A stretch of 64,000 nucleotides of DNA from Nitrosomonas sp. (GTDB lineage Bacteria > Pseudomonadota > Gammaproteobacteria > Burkholderiales > Nitrosomonadaceae), in assembly GCA_024281675.1 (NCBI GenBank), contig JAMXAG010000007.1, positions 56,698-120,697 on the forward strand, written 5' to 3'. The notes under the pieces were generated by a model. It had not been told where the DNA came from. It made no database searches and worked only from the letters and a program-made list of their open reading frames with translations. Position 1 is the stretch's first letter. Each line of letters opens with the position of its first letter. The translations under genes were made by a program, and so were the position numbers. Positions 17,872-26,552 of the stretch are shown in pieces.

Positions 17872-19524
17872 TTAGTCTCCTGTATTAACAATCACCTTAT
17901 TGCGTCCTCTTTGTTTCGCTTGAAACATTGCCTTTTCAGCAGCCTCACATAAACCAGGAACATCGGAAAAATGTGTTAAGTCAGAAATACCACAACTAAA
18001 ACTGACAAAAAATTCACTATCTTGACTTAAATGCATCGAACGATTGAAAACACTACGGATTTCATCAATCACTTTTGCGGCTGACACTGCATCGGTGTCA
18101 TTTAAAATGACATAAAACTCATCACCGCCATATCGCCCGACGATATCGGTTTCACGCAAACGCTGCTTCAGTAACCTGGCCAAGCTTTTAACTACACGAT
18201 CCCCAGCCGCATGACCATAGGTATCATTAATTTTCTTAAAAGAATCAATATCAATCATTGCCAGCGACAAGGGTGTTTTTAATCGATTGGATCGTATTAC
18301 TTCACGTGCTAATTCTTCTTTAATAGCCGTATGGTTTAGTAAGCCCGTCGGTCCATCGAGAATCATTAAAGCATGTAACGAACGCATCCTAGAAACACGT
18401 GATGTAATAGCTGCGACCAGTTGCATTGGGCTAATAGGCTTGATTAAGAAATCGCCGCCGCGAAAATTGATGACATCAGATTGCGTGTTGAGGTCATTTT
18501 CGTTCACAAGATGCACAATCGGAATATTCTGAAAACCATCCATTTGTCGCACAACTTTAGCTAACTCGATACCATTGCAACCAGGCAAATACAAATCCAT
18601 CAAAATAAGATCCGGGTTGAAATTATTTAAAGCTTCGAGTAATTTCATCGGATCCAGCAACGCTTTGATATGCATTTCAGCCTGTTCTAATACCACTGAA
18701 TAATAAGTCAGCGAAATAGAACTGTCTTCCACAATCATAATTCTGAAAGGTTCTTGAACCTGAGAGGCCGTAATCAAATCCAATTGGTCGATCAATTCAG
18801 TAGAATTAATCGGCTTGGTGAAATACGCTATACCACCAGCCCGTACTGCTCCCAATCGATACTGCAAAGTATCATGCACAGAGATAAATATAACCTTGGC
18901 CAGTTGTTTCAATTCCCGCTGGATTTGCTCCATAAAATGAATACCGCCTATGTCATCTTCCGGAAACTCCACATCCATCAGGACAATTGCTCCGGCACAA
19001 TTTTGAATTGCAGAGCGAAATTTATCCAAATGATTGAATACTTCTACTTCATAGCCATAATAACGTAATTGTAGTGCCAGCTCTTGGGATGCCTCTACAT
19101 CATCCTCGACAACAAAAATCACACAAGAATCTTGAGAGCTTACCTTAACCGTTTGATTACCCAATTCTCCGATATCTATGTTTTTTGTTGATTGATGCAT
19201 GAGCCGCTTTAATTCGGCAAGCTGTTGCTGAATGACTGTAGAATGAGGCGAATCGGGGCGAAACTCGTTTTGCAGTGTATTCTTGATAAGTTGCTCAACC
19301 GCACTACTATGAGCACTGATTTCCGAATGACCAAATACTTTACTTTCACTGACTAAATTATGCAGCAATCGATGTAGATTCTGTACATTCTCTAAATTCC
19401 AATCCTTTTCCAACGTATTCCACAGCACTTCAATCTCACTTACTTTTTCGGGTAACTGTTGGGCAAATGACGTTGCCAAAGTATGTATTTTTTCCTGAAA
19501 TTCTGTGGTATTAATAATATTCAT
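17872..19524 (-). CDS. Response regulator with Hpt-like, two REC and GGDEF domains
   Basis: This 550-residue cytoplasmic protein has an N-terminal Hpt-like helical domain (about 1-115, with H-R-L-L-H-N-L-V-S-E-S) and a first receiver (about 133-250: V-V-E-D-D, phospho-acceptor in V-L-M-D-V, TKPI). A second receiver (about 258-375: I-V-E-D-S, I-L-M-D-L-Y-L-P, IKPI) and a diguanylate cyclase domain follow, with G-R-Y-G-G-D-E-F near 460 and an R-E-T-D I-site before it. All catalytic positions look intact, so it probably makes c-di-GMP under phosphorelay control. No histidine kinase is adjacent. The neighbours at 19854 and 16276 are not obviously related. It starts at ATG 19524. Confidence 0.9.
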   Translation of the reverse strand: MNIINTTEFQEKIHTLATSFAQQLPEKVSEIEVLWNTLEKDWNLENVQNLHRLLHNLVSESKVFGHSEISAHSSAVEQLIKNTLQNEFRPDSPHSTVIQQQLAELKRLMHQSTKNIDIGELGNQTVKVSSQDSCVIFVVEDDVEASQELALQLRYYGYEVEVFNHLDKFRSAIQNCAGAIVLMDVEFPEDDIGGIHFMEQIQRELKQLAKVIFISVHDTLQYRLGAVRAGGIAYFTKPINSTELIDQLDLITASQVQEPFRIMIVEDSSISLTYYSVVLEQAEMHIKALLDPMKLLEALNNFNPDLILMDLYLPGCNGIELAKVVRQMDGFQNIPIVHLVNENDLNTQSDVINFRGGDFLIKPISPMQLVAAITSRVSRMRSLHALMILDGPTGLLNHTAIKEELAREVIRSNRLKTPLSLAMIDIDSFKKINDTYGHAAGDRVVKSLARLLKQRLRETDIVGRYGGDEFYVILNDTDAVSAAKVIDEIRSVFNRSMHLSQDSEFFVSFSCGISDLTHFSDVPGLCEAAEKAMFQAKQRGRNKVIVNTGD

Positions 19525-19853
19525 AATAGCTATCCAATTGTTGAAATGTAAGAACTTTCTATATAAACCACATGAAGCTGAAGATGCCGAAGTATTTTTG
19601 CAAGTTACCCCTAAGACCGATCGGATGATAAAGAATGCAATGAATTTATTCTCTGTTTAATAAAACCATAGAAACCCTTATGAACATATCCCTTAATTAA
19701 AAACATTAATGATAAAGCTGGATAGTATGAATACAAAATTTCATAAATTCAACTATATACAAGAATAGAAAAACTTGTGCTTTTAAAGAAACTTTTCAAC
19801 AAGATAATTATCACCCTATCCGTCTAATTTCTAAATATTTTTATGGAAACTAA
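19525..19853. other. Divergent intergenic region, very AT-rich
   Basis: These 329 bases lie between the Hpt-REC-GGDEF gene and the hydrolase gene and should hold both promoters. No strong -35/-10 pair, hairpin or short gene stands out by eye. Confidence 0.5.
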
Positions 19854-20729
19854 ATGAACAGCATCATACTGCCCAAATTTTTGCTCGGAATTCTAGCACT
19901 CATTATCGTTATCGCGATATCATTGTTTTTACTGATCGCATTGTTGACCAGCCCAGCACCCACTTCAGTCAGTGCCTTATCCGTCGATCTCCCTGTGGAA
20001 TCAATCCAAATTCCGATGACGGAAAATTCTCTTGTACAGGGTTGGCTTAGTTATGGAAAACCTGGCAAAGGGGTTGTATTACTCGTTCATTCCATGCGCA
20101 GCAATCGCGTTGAAATGCTGAGCCGAGCCAGATTCTTGCGAGATCATGGCTATACCACTCTAATGATTGATCTGCATGCACATGGTGAAACACCTGGAGA
20201 AAAAATCACCTTCGGTTCACGAGAATCCGAAAATGTATCAGCGGCGGTAAAATATTTACGCAAAAAATTTCCACAGGAACGAATCGGCGCCCTCGGTGCT
20301 TCTTTGGGTGGCGCAGCCATTGTTCTTGCTCAAACTGATAAACCATTCGATGCCGTCATTCTTGAGTCTTTGCATGCCACTCTCGAAGAAGCTATCAATA
20401 ATCGTTTGAAATTACATCTCGGAGAATACGGAAGCTTGCTATTACCTATTGTGCTTTTCCAGTTTTCCTTCTTCATTGATACACCAGTTAACGAATTGGA
20501 TCCCATTTCACGGATAGGTAATTTAAACGCTCCGGTATTTTTTATTTCGGGTACAGACGATATGCATACGACACCCTCTGAAGTCGAGCGTATGTACGCA
20601 GCAGCGATAAAGCCCAAAGAATTATGGATTGTTCCCGGAGCCAAGCATTTCAATATGCATACTTATGCTGGAAAAATGTATGAAGAACGCATTACAGAAT
20701 TTTTCGAATTTTATTTACAAAACCACTAA
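19854..20729 (+). CDS. Membrane-anchored alpha/beta hydrolase
   Basis: This 291-residue protein has one N-terminal membrane helix (about 9-32) and an alpha/beta-hydrolase fold facing the periplasm. The oxyanion region V-V-L-L-V-H-S-M-R-S-N-R is near 73-84. The nucleophile elbow G-A-L-G-A-S-L-G-G (Ser near 145) is clear. A late acid in S-G-T-D-D-M-H and the histidine of G-A-K-H-F-N complete the triad. The family includes BAAT/DLH-type and dipeptidyl-peptidase-like hydrolases; the substrate is unknown. GGAAAC lies just upstream of its ATG. The next gene on the same strand is a Usp protein, 130 bp on. Confidence 0.82.
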   Translation: MNSIILPKFLLGILALIIVIAISLFLLIALLTSPAPTSVSALSVDLPVESIQIPMTENSLVQGWLSYGKPGKGVVLLVHSMRSNRVEMLSRARFLRDHGYTTLMIDLHAHGETPGEKITFGSRESENVSAAVKYLRKKFPQERIGALGASLGGAAIVLAQTDKPFDAVILESLHATLEEAINNRLKLHLGEYGSLLLPIVLFQFSFFIDTPVNELDPISRIGNLNAPVFFISGTDDMHTTPSEVERMYAAAIKPKELWIVPGAKHFNMHTYAGKMYEERITEFFEFYLQNH

Positions 20730-20859
20730 ACGCACCCATACGAAACACATACAATTTACTTAGGGTATTTCCGACAAAGCTTGATTATTGATAAAGTATA
20801 CTGCAGTATTAAAAGTACTATATCGTGCACTAATGCTTATTCAAAGCAACTTGATATCT

Positions 20860-21303
20860 ATGAACAACTACAAAAATATATTATTAACTATCGAATTTTC
20901 CGAGCACGACGAGGCTGTAGCTGAAAAGGCCAAGGATTTAGCTGAGCAATTAAAAGCGCAATTGCACATTATCCATGTACTGGACAACATCCCGATGCCG
21001 GATACGCCGTATGGGACGGTTATTCCACTGGATGAAAATACTCATGATAAATTGCTGGAAGCTGAAAAAGGCAAACTACGCCGTATCGGTAATCAACTGG
21101 GCATTGCACTATCGCAGTGTTGGATGGTTTGGGGGAACCCTCAAGAAGAAATCATACAGCTCGCAGTAAAATTACAGATTGATTTGATCGTTGTTGGATC
21201 GCATGGCCGACATAGATTGGCCGTATTAATGGGCTCTACTGCAAAAGATGTCCTGTATCGCGCGCAATGCGATGTGCTGGCAATACACTTAAAAAACACT
21301 TAG
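20860..21303 (+). CDS. Universal stress protein, UspA family
   Basis: This 147-residue single-domain Usp protein starts with N-N-Y-K-N-I-L-L-T-I-E-F-S, the typical first strand. The ATP-binding signature G-S-H-G-R-H-R-L-A-V-L-M-G-S-T-A is near residues 114-129, matching the G-2x-G-9x-G-S/T pattern. I chose ATG 20860 because it places the first strand at the N-terminus; the longer frame from 20788 would add a non-conserved leader. The protein is cytoplasmic and probably modulates stress survival; the partner is unknown. Confidence 0.9.
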   Translation: MNNYKNILLTIEFSEHDEAVAEKAKDLAEQLKAQLHIIHVLDNIPMPDTPYGTVIPLDENTHDKLLEAEKGKLRRIGNQLGIALSQCWMVWGNPQEEIIQLAVKLQIDLIVVGSHGRHRLAVLMGSTAKDVLYRAQCDVLAIHLKNT

Positions 21304-21322
21304 CGAACCTTTGAGTTTATCG

Positions 21323-22135
21323 TTATCTCCAGAATACCCACCAAGGCAATGCACCGACTTTCGGCAACTCTTTCAAAAATTGACTTTCTGGAAAATTAAT
21401 ACGCATCACGCGCTCTGCATCATCACGTAGATCTTGCATTTCCAGTACTTCATAAGCTTTAATCATGATATACAATGCTTCTTCGGTGGCTGGGGTCGGG
21501 GGATATTCCCTGACCACATCTTGCGCTCGATTCGCCGCGGCAATATAGGCCTTTCGCTTCATATAATAACGCGCAGCATGAATATCGTTCATGGCAATGG
21601 AATTGATCAGATAAGCCATACGCAAGCGGGAATCAGCGGTATATTTACTGTCGGGATAACGGGTTATCAACTCTTTGAAATTTTCAAATGACTCCTTCGA
21701 CATTTTTGAGTCGCGTTCACTCATATCCTGCCGCAAAGGCCCCTTCATCAAGAAACCCATTAATCCCCAATTATCGTTGAAGCTCGCTAACCCTTTAATA
21801 TAATAAGCATAGTCAACATTAGGATGGTGAGGATGAAGTTTAATAAACCGGTCTGCCGCTGAGATTGCTGAAGCCTGCTCCTCGTTTTTATAGTGTGCAT
21901 AGGCGGTTTCCAACTGGGCTTGCTGGGCAATGCGCCCATAAGGATAGCGCGATTCCAGCGTTTCATATAACTTGACTGCACCGGAAAAATTTCCTTCGGT
22001 GAGCTTTTGATTTGCTTCACTATAGAATTTATTTGCTGACCAATCTTCTTGGTTTTCAGTTGTTGTGCGGCCTGTTAATAAGTTACATGCTGCCAACCAC
22101 CATAACATTAAAATTAAAGCTACACTACGTAACAT
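21323..22135 (-). CDS. bamD: Outer-membrane assembly lipoprotein BamD
   Basis: This 270-residue TPR lipoprotein of the Bam complex has a signal ending L-A-A-C (lipobox cysteine near residue 17), then TPR-like helices. W-S-A-N-K-F-Y-S-E-A near 33-42 and Y-P-Y-G-R-I-A-Q-Q-A-Q-L-E are conserved BamD sequences, and the protein ends with the usual C-terminal TPR. The start is ATG 22135, with GGAA about 7 bases upstream on the minus strand. Its start codon overlaps that of the divergent rluD gene in the palindrome CATG (22133-22136). bamA is elsewhere in the window at 33020. Confidence 0.95.
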   Translation of the reverse strand: MLRSVALILMLWWLAACNLLTGRTTTENQEDWSANKFYSEANQKLTEGNFSGAVKLYETLESRYPYGRIAQQAQLETAYAHYKNEEQASAISAADRFIKLHPHHPNVDYAYYIKGLASFNDNWGLMGFLMKGPLRQDMSERDSKMSKESFENFKELITRYPDSKYTADSRLRMAYLINSIAMNDIHAARYYMKRKAYIAAANRAQDVVREYPPTPATEEALYIMIKAYEVLEMQDLRDDAERVMRINFPESQFLKELPKVGALPWWVFWR

Positions 22136-23129
22136 GACAAATTCCGTAAAAAACAAAGACTCAATCGCTGATTATAACGTAAAGCACTTAACTGAACGTG
22201 TAATTCAATTAACCATACCTTCTGATTACATCGGTATGCGATTAGACCAAGCGCTTGCAAAATTGCTGCCAGATTACTCCCGCAGTCGGCTACAAAGCTG
22301 GATCGCTGAAAACCGCGTTATTTTGAACGAACAATTAGCTCATGCAAAACAGAAAGTATGGGGAAATGAGTCGATTCAAATTTTCCCCAAAGACGAGCCG
22401 GATACTCAATCCAGCTACATGCCCGAAGATATTCCGTTAAACATCGTTTACGAAGATAATACCATCATCATCGTCAATAAACCTGCCGGTCTTGTCTGTC
22501 ATCCCGGTAACGGTAATTGGCAAGGAACATTATTAAATGCTTTATTACACCATACGCCACCATTATCACAAGTACCTCGAGCAGGCATTGTTCATCGTCT
22601 GGATAAAGATACCAGTGGACTTTTGGTTGTCGCTAAAACCATTGAGGCACAAATCCATTTAGTACGACAGTTACAGCTACGCACGATAAAACGTGATTAT
22701 CTAGCAATTGTTCTTGGAAATGTATCGCAGGACGGTATCGTAGACGCCCCAATTGGACGACACCCTACGCAACGCACTAAAATGGCGATAACTTCAAAAG
22801 GTAAGCCTGCACGAACTTTTTATCGCATTCACGAAAAATATAATGGTTGCACGGTATTGGAATGCAGCCTCGATACTGGTCGGACACATCAAATTCGTGT
22901 TCACATGCAATCAATCGGACATCCTCTCGTAGGTGATGCTGTGTACGGTGGAAAGTTAATCAAAAAAGATTCCATCATACAACAATTAAATGCTAACTTT
23001 CTCAGACAGGCATTACATGCGCAAAGACTAACGCTCTCTCACCCAGAAAGCGAGGAAACAATGGCTTGGGAAGCACCTTTACCTAACGATTTAAGTATTT
23101 TATTGCAAGCACTTCGGGAGCATTCTTAG
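22134..23129 (+). CDS. rluD: 23S rRNA pseudouridine synthase RluD
   Basis: This 331-residue enzyme has an S4 RNA-binding domain (about 15-85: R-L-D-Q-A-L-A-K-L-L-P-D-Y-S-R-S) and the RluA-type catalytic domain, with the catalytic aspartate in H-R-L-D-K-D-T-S-G-L-L near 155-165. R-T-H-Q-I-R-V-H-M lies near 260. It modifies helix 69 uridines of 23S rRNA in the known family. The start at ATG 22134 begins M-T-N-S-V-K and shares two bases with the bamD start codon on the opposite strand. A strong terminator follows the stop. Confidence 0.93.
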   Translation: MTNSVKNKDSIADYNVKHLTERVIQLTIPSDYIGMRLDQALAKLLPDYSRSRLQSWIAENRVILNEQLAHAKQKVWGNESIQIFPKDEPDTQSSYMPEDIPLNIVYEDNTIIIVNKPAGLVCHPGNGNWQGTLLNALLHHTPPLSQVPRAGIVHRLDKDTSGLLVVAKTIEAQIHLVRQLQLRTIKRDYLAIVLGNVSQDGIVDAPIGRHPTQRTKMAITSKGKPARTFYRIHEKYNGCTVLECSLDTGRTHQIRVHMQSIGHPLVGDAVYGGKLIKKDSIIQQLNANFLRQALHAQRLTLSHPESEETMAWEAPLPNDLSILLQALREHS

Positions 23130-23136
23130 GAGTAAC

Positions 23137-23170
23137 AATAAAAAATGCGCTTTACAGCGCATTTTTTATT
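23137..23170. terminator. Bidirectional rho-independent terminator between rluD and the porin gene
   Basis: A perfect 15-bp stem (AATAAAAAATGCGCT, 23137-23151, with 23156-23170) closes a TTAC loop. The stem core TGCGCT/AGCGCA is flanked by an A-run on one side and a T-run on the other, so it can end transcription from both convergent genes. Confidence 0.88.
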
Positions 23171-23199
23171 ACACCAGTGATGATAAATATTTCGTTACA

Positions 23200-24594
23200 T
23201 TAAAATGGAAGCATGGCGTCCAAAGAAAATATAATTTGATCTTTATTTCCACCAAAAGGGCGGTATGCAGCATGCAATCCATCCGCCCTATCCCAACGAA
23301 TGTTCGGGCGAATATTTAACTGTTTTAAACCTTTCCATTTCAAATTTAAAGTTTTGGCTGCTTTCCAGTTCGCACCAAGGGTCACCGCATAATAATCAGC
23401 AGGCGTACTTGCAGCCAACTGAGTCGACCCTCCTAGCGCATAGCTACTACCCAAATGATTGGTAGCAGCCGCCACACGACCAGGTGAAAATACACGGAAA
23501 CCATCACGATCCCTGAACCATTCAGCACGAGCACCGATGGAGAAATCCTTTGTTATATCATAATAGAGATGGGTATTCACACCATACCACTGAGCATCAC
23601 TATTTACCCCTGATTGGTGCAAATTAGCTAGCAATACATTATCCGCAAAACCATGATCGTGTTGCACAATTAAATGTGTTTTATCAGTAACCATGTGCTT
23701 AAATACTACGCTATACATGCCCCAGAAGCTGTTGTTGCGTGTCGACGCGGTACTACCGGTTCCACTGATATTGAGCGAGGTTTTTGCGTCATTACTGGTC
23801 CAAGTTACGCCACCGATCCCCCCCCAATTTCCCATTTGACGATCAAAATTACCGTCCCATCCACCAGTTCCACTACCCCCTATTGCACCCGCGAAAGTCG
23901 CAAAATTACTGTTAACTTTATAATTGGCTAGTACCCCTGTATGCGTGAAGGGCTCACCATATTGCATGGTATAGGCATGGGTATAAAAGAAGTTATTCGG
24001 TGCTGGAACTGATTCATAACCAATCGGTGTATAAAAATGACCTACCTTAACATTCAAGCCATTTCCCACCGGAGCATAAATTTCTGCATACGCTTGTGGA
24101 ATGGCAATGCCATAGGTACGAAGTGATTTACAACAAATATCAAGATCCCAATTACCGCGATCATCTAACGCCCTACCATTATTGACATCAAATGCGGGAT
24201 TACCATACGCTTGGGTAAAAATGGCATCGGTACCAAACATAAAGTCAGCGCGAAAACCAATATCCCAGCTTTTTCCTTCAGTCTTTACCGCACGTTCAAT
24301 AAAGATGTTGAATTGGTTCATCTGAGCCCTATTTGCTTGATCGGCAAAAGTCACTGGGCCATTAAAACCATCAGCTTGACTAGGATTAAAAGTGGCGCCG
24401 CCATTCACCCATCCACCAAAATTAATACCACTATCCCTCACAAACTGCATAAAATTTTTCCCGGTGTTCGTTACCGGATTACTACCAGTACTCATGGTTG
24501 TATTGGCTTGTATGGCGGCACTCATACCTACGAGTAGTGATCCTCCAACTACAGTTTGAACGAGCACACGTCTGTACATTGATTTATATTTCAT
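23200..24594 (-). CDS. Outer-membrane beta-barrel protein, BBP2/OmpL-like porin
   Basis: This 464-residue protein has a signal sequence ending A-A-I-Q-A-N, a long series of amphipathic strands and a C-terminal phenylalanine (L-D-A-M-L-P-F). Motifs F-G-G-W-V-N-G-G near 58-65, G-H-F-Y-T-P-I-G-Y-E near 180 and G-A-R-A-E-W-F-R-D near 355 are typical of BBP2-family barrels. The start ATG 24594 follows GGGGAGAAAATA, an excellent ribosome site that suggests high expression. An unusual Cys-Cys pair sits in D-L-D-I-C-C-K. The substrate is unknown. It is convergent with rluD. Confidence 0.85.
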   Translation of the reverse strand: MKYKSMYRRVLVQTVVGGSLLVGMSAAIQANTTMSTGSNPVTNTGKNFMQFVRDSGINFGGWVNGGATFNPSQADGFNGPVTFADQANRAQMNQFNIFIERAVKTEGKSWDIGFRADFMFGTDAIFTQAYGNPAFDVNNGRALDDRGNWDLDICCKSLRTYGIAIPQAYAEIYAPVGNGLNVKVGHFYTPIGYESVPAPNNFFYTHAYTMQYGEPFTHTGVLANYKVNSNFATFAGAIGGSGTGGWDGNFDRQMGNWGGIGGVTWTSNDAKTSLNISGTGSTASTRNNSFWGMYSVVFKHMVTDKTHLIVQHDHGFADNVLLANLHQSGVNSDAQWYGVNTHLYYDITKDFSIGARAEWFRDRDGFRVFSPGRVAAATNHLGSSYALGGSTQLAASTPADYYAVTLGANWKAAKTLNLKWKGLKQLNIRPNIRWDRADGLHAAYRPFGGNKDQIIFSLDAMLPF

Positions 24595-24661
24595 TATTTT
24601 CTCCCCTATTTTATTGTAGATACCGACAATCTATCGCTCTTGTGATACCTACACCGGCAGA

Positions 24662-24691
24662 ACTCTAACATCGAATATCTTTTTGGGTCAA
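24662..24691 (-). promoter_or_regulatory. Candidate promoter of the BBP2-like porin gene
   Basis: On the minus strand TTGACC (24691-24686) is followed after 18 bases by TAGAGT (24667-24662). The -35 is good and the -10 weak. It is placed about 70 bases upstream of the start codon. Confidence 0.35.
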
Positions 24692-24820
24692 CGTAAATTG
24701 CTAGCCCAAAACGAATAAAAATACAATAAGGAAAACTATTAAATTAATTCCAAAAATTAAAATCGCTCAAAAAAGACCAATTACACTAGCAAATTAGCAA
24801 AACATGCGCCCCTGATGCAA

Positions 24821-25495
24821 TTACCAAAAACCCCAATTACCTGTTGTAATAATCCAAATACCCAAAATAGCGTTAGTAATTGCATGCGCTAAAATCGGTG
24901 ACCACAAGGTACCACTACGCATATACAACAGATTATAAGCAACCCCAGTTAATAATCCGGCAAACCAAAGATTATGTGCAACCGCAAAAAGAAAGGCCGT
25001 TATCAGGAAAACTTTGATGCCTACTTGCCCCGGATTCACCGCAAGAAAATTCAGATGATGTAGCCAGCGCATTAAAAATGATCGCCAAAACAATTCTTCC
25101 ATCACAGGTACCACTAGTACTGCACCTATTAATCGGATCACAACAAATGACCAATCGATTTCACCATTCTCACGTGGATCGAAACCGGTTGATTCTCCCA
25201 TCATCATCCAATCTGCGGTAAGATTTACCCAAGCGACAAACACCGCGATGCCAGTAGCAATAGCAATAATCCATGTACGTGTAGTGCTTCCGGCAGGCCA
25301 TTGCAACTCACGATAGGTACTTCGAAACCACCACAACAATGCCGCAACAACAGTTATTTTTGCGGCATACAATAAACGTACTTCATTGACATCCCATCCT
25401 AGTAGGACTAGCAACACGTCTTCCAACAACATAAAAAGCACATAGGCACCAAATGGTGCAATTCGATACCAGCTATGCTGCTCGAACATCGCCAT
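24821..25495 (-). CDS. CAAX prenyl protease-related membrane protein (CPBP family, exosortase-associated type)
   Basis: This protein of about 224 residues has seven or eight membrane helices. The CPBP/Abi motifs are present: the E-E-L-F-W-R pair (M-E-E-L-F-W-R-S-F), the H in A-V-A-H-N-L-W-F-A and the later H-A-I-T-N-A. It resembles the CAAX protease-related family that co-occurs with exosortase/PEP-CTERM systems, which fits the acyltransferase, decarboxylase and ligase genes elsewhere in the window. The start is uncertain: ATG 25495 is used, ATG 25489 is close behind and TTG 25510 also possible. It is a lone gene, probably with greB upstream in the same direction. Confidence 0.78.
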   Translation of the reverse strand: MAMFEQHSWYRIAPFGAYVLFMLLEDVLLVLLGWDVNEVRLLYAAKITVVAALLWWFRSTYRELQWPAGSTTRTWIIAIATGIAVFVAWVNLTADWMMMGESTGFDPRENGEIDWSFVVIRLIGAVLVVPVMEELFWRSFLMRWLHHLNFLAVNPGQVGIKVFLITAFLFAVAHNLWFAGLLTGVAYNLLYMRSGTLWSPILAHAITNAILGIWIITTGNWGFW

Positions 25496-25563
25496 AATGA
25501 CTACTTTCAATGGTTGTAAAAAATAATAAAATACCGCAAGGATATCGCATAAGAATTCATCCG

Positions 25564-26115
25564 TTATAGCCCCTTGTAGCGAATTTCCATCACTTCCAAT
25601 TCTTCAATACTCACTGGTGTATGTAGTTTCACTACATCACCTTCCCGCGCTTTCAGCAACGCTTTAGCTAAGGGGGAAACCCAACTGATGCGACCGCTTC
25701 CAGGATCGGCCTCGTCCAAACCAACAATGCTATACGTGTGTTGATCACCAACCGCATTACTAATAGTCACCGTGGCACCAAAAAATACTTGGTCGCAATC
25801 ATCACCACGTTGCGCAGGATCTATTACTTCTGCATTTTCTAACCGTTTGGATAAAAATCGCAGGCGACGATCGATTTCGCGTAAACGTTTTTTACCATAA
25901 ATATAGTCACCATTTTCTGAACGATCACCATTCGAAGCCGCCCAGGCAATTGTTTTAACCAGCTCAGGCCGCTCTAATTTCCACAACTGGTTAAATTCAT
26001 CCAACAACCGTTGATGGCCCGATGGAGTAATATAGTTCTTTACACCTTGTGGTAATTTCGGTGTGTTATCGACTTCTTCATCGTCATCACTTTCTTTGGT
26101 AAAAGCTTTATTCAT
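25564..26115 (-). CDS. greB: Transcription elongation factor GreB
   Basis: This protein of 183 residues has an N-terminal coiled coil carrying the acidic tip in N-G-D-R-S-E-N-G-D-Y-I-Y-G-K-K-R-L-R-E-I-D-R, the GreB-specific version of the motif. A C-terminal FKBP-like domain follows (G-A-T-V-T-I, S-P-L-A-K-A-L-L, G-D-V-V). An acidic leader, E-S-D-D-D-E-E-V-D, precedes the coiled coil and is longer than in E. coli GreB. The factor rescues backtracked RNA polymerase by stimulating transcript cleavage. Confidence 0.94.
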   Translation of the reverse strand: MNKAFTKESDDDEEVDNTPKLPQGVKNYITPSGHQRLLDEFNQLWKLERPELVKTIAWAASNGDRSENGDYIYGKKRLREIDRRLRFLSKRLENAEVIDPAQRGDDCDQVFFGATVTISNAVGDQHTYSIVGLDEADPGSGRISWVSPLAKALLKAREGDVVKLHTPVSIEELEVMEIRYKGL

Positions 26116-26200
26116 GGCAGGTCATATCCAGAGTTTTTCTCAACAAAACAACCAGTTATTTTATTACATTGCGAATTTCCCGAAGAAAGAAATCTTTCTA

Positions 26201-26533
26201 TCAATGCGCTATTGTCCGAGAAAAAATATTAATAACCATAACACCCGTTATAATGAATACTAAACCTATGATGGCAGGCATATCCAATTTCTGTCCAAGA
26301 AATAACCAACCTACCATTGCAATCAATACTATACCAACACCTGACCAAACCGCATACGCAATACCAACCGGGATGGTTTTAAGCGTTAACGACAACAAAT
26401 AAAAAGCTAATAAATAGCCGATCACGACAACGACTGAAGGCCAGAAACGAGTGAAGCCTTCTGAAGCTTTTAAGCACGAAGTAGCGATGACTTCACTGAT
26501 AATCGCAATTGACAGAAAAACCCATGGTTGCAT
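26201..26533 (-). CDS. Small multidrug resistance (SMR/EmrE-type) transporter
   Basis: This 110-residue protein has four membrane helices. The essential membrane glutamate is in S-E-V-I-A-T-S-C-L-K-A-S-E-G-F (Glu near 14), and G-I-A-Y-A-V-W-S-G-V-G near 57-67 is the conserved SMR signature. These work as antiparallel dimers exporting cationic drugs, or guanidinium in the Gdx branch. W-S-G-V-G and the residues around Glu14 look closer to the EmrE/QacE branch. ATG 26533 was chosen because the protein then begins M-Q-P-W-V-F-L. It follows the dehydrogenase gene by 19 bp, so the two may be co-transcribed. Confidence 0.92.
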   Translation of the reverse strand: MQPWVFLSIAIISEVIATSCLKASEGFTRFWPSVVVVIGYLLAFYLLSLTLKTIPVGIAYAVWSGVGIVLIAMVGWLFLGQKLDMPAIIGLVFIITGVMVINIFSRTIAH

Positions 26534-26552
26534 TGCTTGACTCCGATAATGG

